Source of the DNA: an uncultured Eubacteriales bacterium
GTDB lineage: Bacteria > Bacillota > Clostridia > Oscillospirales > Oscillospiraceae
Reading direction: 5' to 3'
Assembly (NCBI GenBank): GCA_900551355.1
Contig: URVR01000085.1
Location: 1-7,282 of the forward strand
DNA length: 7,282 bases
The notes under the pieces are model-generated. The model saw nothing but the letters and a program-made list of their open reading frames with translations, was not told the DNA's origin and ran no database searches. Every line of letters starts with the position of its first letter. Position 1 is the stretch's first letter. Shown here piece after piece: positions 6,016 to 7,282 of the stretch. The position numbers were made by a program, and so were the translations under genes.

Positions 6016-6022
6016 TATACCA
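6014..6022 (-). promoter_or_regulatory. Extended -10 promoter of the repressor gene
   Basis: On the minus strand TGG-TATAAC (6022-6014) is an extended -10 element, with TATAAC matching 5 of 6 positions. The -35 region is poor, as is usual for extended -10 promoters. A start near 6007 gives a leader of about 40 bases. It lies between the two operators, so binding at either would block it. Confidence 0.55.
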
Positions 6023-6025
6023 TTA

Positions 6026-6043
6026 GATAGCATGTTTGCTATC
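6026..6043. promoter_or_regulatory. Operator O2, perfect 18-bp palindrome
   Basis: GATAGCA-TGTT-TGCTATC: two identical inverted 7-base half-sites around 4 bases. Its centre is exactly 30 bp from that of O1, close to three helical turns, so two repressor dimers could bind the same face and cooperate. It lies just after the predicted rightward start and over the leftward -35 region. Confidence 0.75.
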
Positions 6044-6061
6044 ATTTTGGAGGGAGCATGC

Positions 6062-6505
6062 ATGAGCACAATCGTTATCTGCTGCGCTGACTGCGGTACA
6101 GCGGTGCCTGCGGGAAAAAAGCACTGCCCGCAATGCGGAAAGCGTGTCGGCGTCGGGCCATCGGAGGATGCCGCAGCCATATCCGGAAACGGGGGCGGCA
6201 TCCCCTCCGCATATGAGACCGCTTTGAAACGGGCGCAGTCCTATGCCGACATGATGCACATGTCAAAAAAGGGCATTTATGACCAGCTGGTCTCTGAATA
6301 CGGCGAAAATTTCCCGGCGGACGCCGCGCAGTACGCGGTGGACAATCTGGCCGCAGACCATCAGGCGAGTGCGCTGGCAAAGGCCCGCTCCTACCGGGAC
6401 ACGATGCACATGGCCCGTGGGGCCATCTACGACCAGCTGGTTTCCGAATACGGCGAGCAGTTTACGCCGGAGGAGGCGCAGTATGCCATGGACCATCTTG
6501 ACTGA
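6062..6505 (+). CDS. Zinc-ribbon protein with two Ltp-like repeats
   Basis: This 147-residue protein has an N-terminal zinc ribbon (C8-x2-C11 and C22-x2-C25, the second as CPQCGKR), a low-complexity linker (about 30-50), and two tandem repeats of about 43 residues (54-96 and 104-146). The repeats share 27 of 43 residues, including IYDQLVSEYGE. Their pattern, 'ALxxAxSYxxxMHM...IYDQLxSEYGExF...AQYAxDxL', is that of the Ltp family (host cell surface-exposed lipoprotein; phage TP-J34 Ltp blocks entry of superinfecting phage DNA). Here there is no signal peptide or lipobox, so the protein is probably cytoplasmic or membrane-associated only through partners. The ATG at 6062 follows GGAGGGAG (6049-6056) by 5 bases. 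An upstream in-frame extension to 5984 is excluded because it would cross the promoter. Function here is unknown; it is controlled by the divergent repressor by inference. Confidence 0.88.
   Translation: MSTIVICCADCGTAVPAGKKHCPQCGKRVGVGPSEDAAAISGNGGGIPSAYETALKRAQSYADMMHMSKKGIYDQLVSEYGENFPADAAQYAVDNLAADHQASALAKARSYRDTMHMARGAIYDQLVSEYGEQFTPEEAQYAMDHLD
6221..6499 (+). repeat. Two tandem 43-codon Ltp repeats, 150-base period
   Basis: Copy 1 spans 6221-6349 and copy 2 spans 6371-6499, offset by exactly 50 codons. DNA similarity is highest around the shared GACCAGCTGGT block (6281 and 6431). Third-position and conservative amino-acid differences show the copies have diverged, so this is an established domain duplication rather than an unstable repeat. 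Confidence 0.85.
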
Positions 6506-6544
6506 AAAGGAAAGGGCGGGGATATCCCCGCCCTTTCCTTTTTT
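6505..6544 (+). terminator. Intrinsic terminator after the zinc-ribbon/Ltp gene
   Basis: A perfect inverted repeat with 19-base arms (6505-6542, centre 6523/6524) has the core AAAGGGCGGGG-ATAT-CCCCGCCCTTT and a run of six T (6539-6544). The TGA stop of the Ltp gene (6503-6505) touches the first stem base. It insulates mnmE from the regulated cassette. Confidence 0.93.
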
Positions 6545-6553
6545 GCCGCGCCG

Positions 6554-6562
6554 TGCTATACT
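6554..6562 (+). promoter_or_regulatory. Extended -10 promoter of mnmE
   Basis: TGC-TATACT (6554-6562) is an extended -10 element with TATACT matching 5 of 6 positions. The expected -35 position (6534-6539, TTTCCT) falls in the terminator and is weak. A start near 6569 gives a leader of about 24 bases carrying AAGGAGG (6578-6584). Confidence 0.6.
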
Positions 6563-6592
6563 GGGGAAAATGACCGCAAGGAGGCACCGTCT

Positions 6593-7282
6593 ATGTCCGA
6601 TACCATCGCCGCCATCGCCACGCCCCAGCTGCCCAGCGCCATCGGCATCCTGCGCCTGTCCGGTCCCGGCACGCTGGCCGCGCTGGACCGGGTGTTCCGC
6701 GCCAGAAACGGCCGCGCCGCCGGAGAGCAGACGCCCCGCCGCATGGTGTACGGCGACCTGCTGGACGCGGACGGCAGCGTCATCGACAACGTGCTGTGCG
6801 TCCGGTTCCCCGGCCCGGACAGCTATACCGGCGAGGACTGCGCTGAGCTGCACTGTCACGGCTCGCCGGTGGTGCTGAACGCCGGTCTTGCCGCGCTGTT
6901 CGCCGCCGGGTGCCGGCAGGCCAAGGGCGGCGAGTTCACCCGCCGCGCCTTCCTCAACGGGCGGATGGATCTCATTCAGGCGGAATCCGTAGCCGACCTC
7001 ATCGACGCGGAGACGGCGGAGGCGGCGAAAAACGCGGTGTGTCAGCTGGACGGCGCCCTGAGCCGGGCCATCGGACGCATCTACGATGGCTTGATGGATA
7101 TGGCGGCGCGGTTCTACGCCGTGGTGGACTACCCCGATGAGGACATCGAGGACGTGCAGCGTCAGCAGATGCTGGACACGCTGCGTACCTCCCAGCAGGA
7201 GCTGGAGGCGCTGCTGGCCACGTTTTCCCGGGGGCAGCTGCTGAAGCTGGGGGTGCCCGCCGTCATTCTGGGGCTGTCTCTT
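6593..7282 (+). CDS. mnmE: tRNA modification GTPase MnmE, N-terminal half
   Basis: 230 codons are visible and the frame runs off the right edge, so this is about half of the usual 450-460 residues. MnmE with MnmG makes the cnm5/cmnm5 modification of wobble uridine (U34) in certain tRNAs, using a folate one-carbon unit, GTP and FAD. Visible signatures of the folate-binding N-terminal domain are DTIAAIATP (3-11), AIGILRLSGPG (16-26), SYTGEDCAELHCHGSP (77-92) and GGEFTRRAFLNGRMDLIQAE (112-131), then the start of the helical domain with VVDYPDEDIED (177-187). The window ends at VILGLSL, just where the GTPase P-loop should begin. The ATG follows AAGGAGG (6578-6584) by 8 bases. Partner genes mnmG and rsmG would be expected downstream. 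Confidence 0.97.
   Translation, partial: MSDTIAAIATPQLPSAIGILRLSGPGTLAALDRVFRARNGRAAGEQTPRRMVYGDLLDADGSVIDNVLCVRFPGPDSYTGEDCAELHCHGSPVVLNAGLAALFAAGCRQAKGGEFTRRAFLNGRMDLIQAESVADLIDAETAEAAKNAVCQLDGALSRAIGRIYDGLMDMAARFYAVVDYPDEDIEDVQRQQMLDTLRTSQQELEALLATFSRGQLLKLGVPAVILGLSL

Noticed and set aside
6263..6878. Overlapping open frames on both strands across the Ltp gene end, the terminator and the mnmE start
   Set aside because: They cross a strong terminator and two well-supported genes in other frames, and give Arg/Pro- or Gly/Ala-rich proteins typical of shadow frames.
1..7282. CRISPR arrays, tRNA or rRNA genes, insertion sequences, integrases
   Set aside because: I saw no regularly spaced repeats, no cloverleaf or rRNA sequence and no transposase or integrase motifs in any frame.

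Overview
The window looks like chromosomal DNA from a GC-rich anaerobic Bacillota, most likely class Clostridia in the Oscillospiraceae/Ruminococcaceae range. That is inferred from the gene order rnfC-D-G-E-A-B, the clostridial form of RnfB with many cysteines, strong AAGGAGG ribosome sites before nearly every gene, and heavy use of G/C-ending codons. I did not identify the species.

Layout. (1) Positions 1-209, minus strand: the N-terminal part of a small membrane protein (DUF975-like), divergent from what follows. (2) 210-553: an intergenic and leader region. It holds a good promoter (TGGACA, 17 bp, TAGAAT) and a GC-rich, foldable 5' leader ending in two ribosome sites; I read the leader as a candidate cis-regulatory RNA. 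(3) 554-5702: a complete six-gene rnf operon, rnfCDGEAB, with gaps of 18 bases or less and one overlap. (4) 5712-5753: a perfect inverted-repeat terminator shared with a converging gene. (5) 5752-6505: a compact divergent pair, a 71-residue XRE-family repressor (minus) and a 147-residue zinc-ribbon protein with two Ltp-like repeats (plus). Their shared 94-base control region carries two matching 18-bp operators exactly 30 bp apart. (6) 6505-6544: a second strong terminator. (7) 6593-7282: the first half of mnmE with its own extended -10 promoter.

How the genes work together. The six Rnf subunits form the membrane ferredoxin:NAD+ oxidoreductase. RnfB takes electrons from reduced ferredoxin. 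They then pass through iron-sulfur centres and covalently bound flavins in RnfA/E, RnfD and RnfG to RnfC, which holds FMN and reduces NAD+. The energy drives Na+ or H+ export. The window alone does not show which ion is used.

The parts most worth a second look are the rnf leader, which can be drawn as a mutually exclusive pairing switch that hides or frees a ribosome site, and the XRE/zinc-ribbon-Ltp cassette. The cassette has the architecture of a self-repressed switch driving a protein whose repeats are related to the phage superinfection-exclusion lipoprotein Ltp, but with a zinc ribbon in place of a signal peptide.
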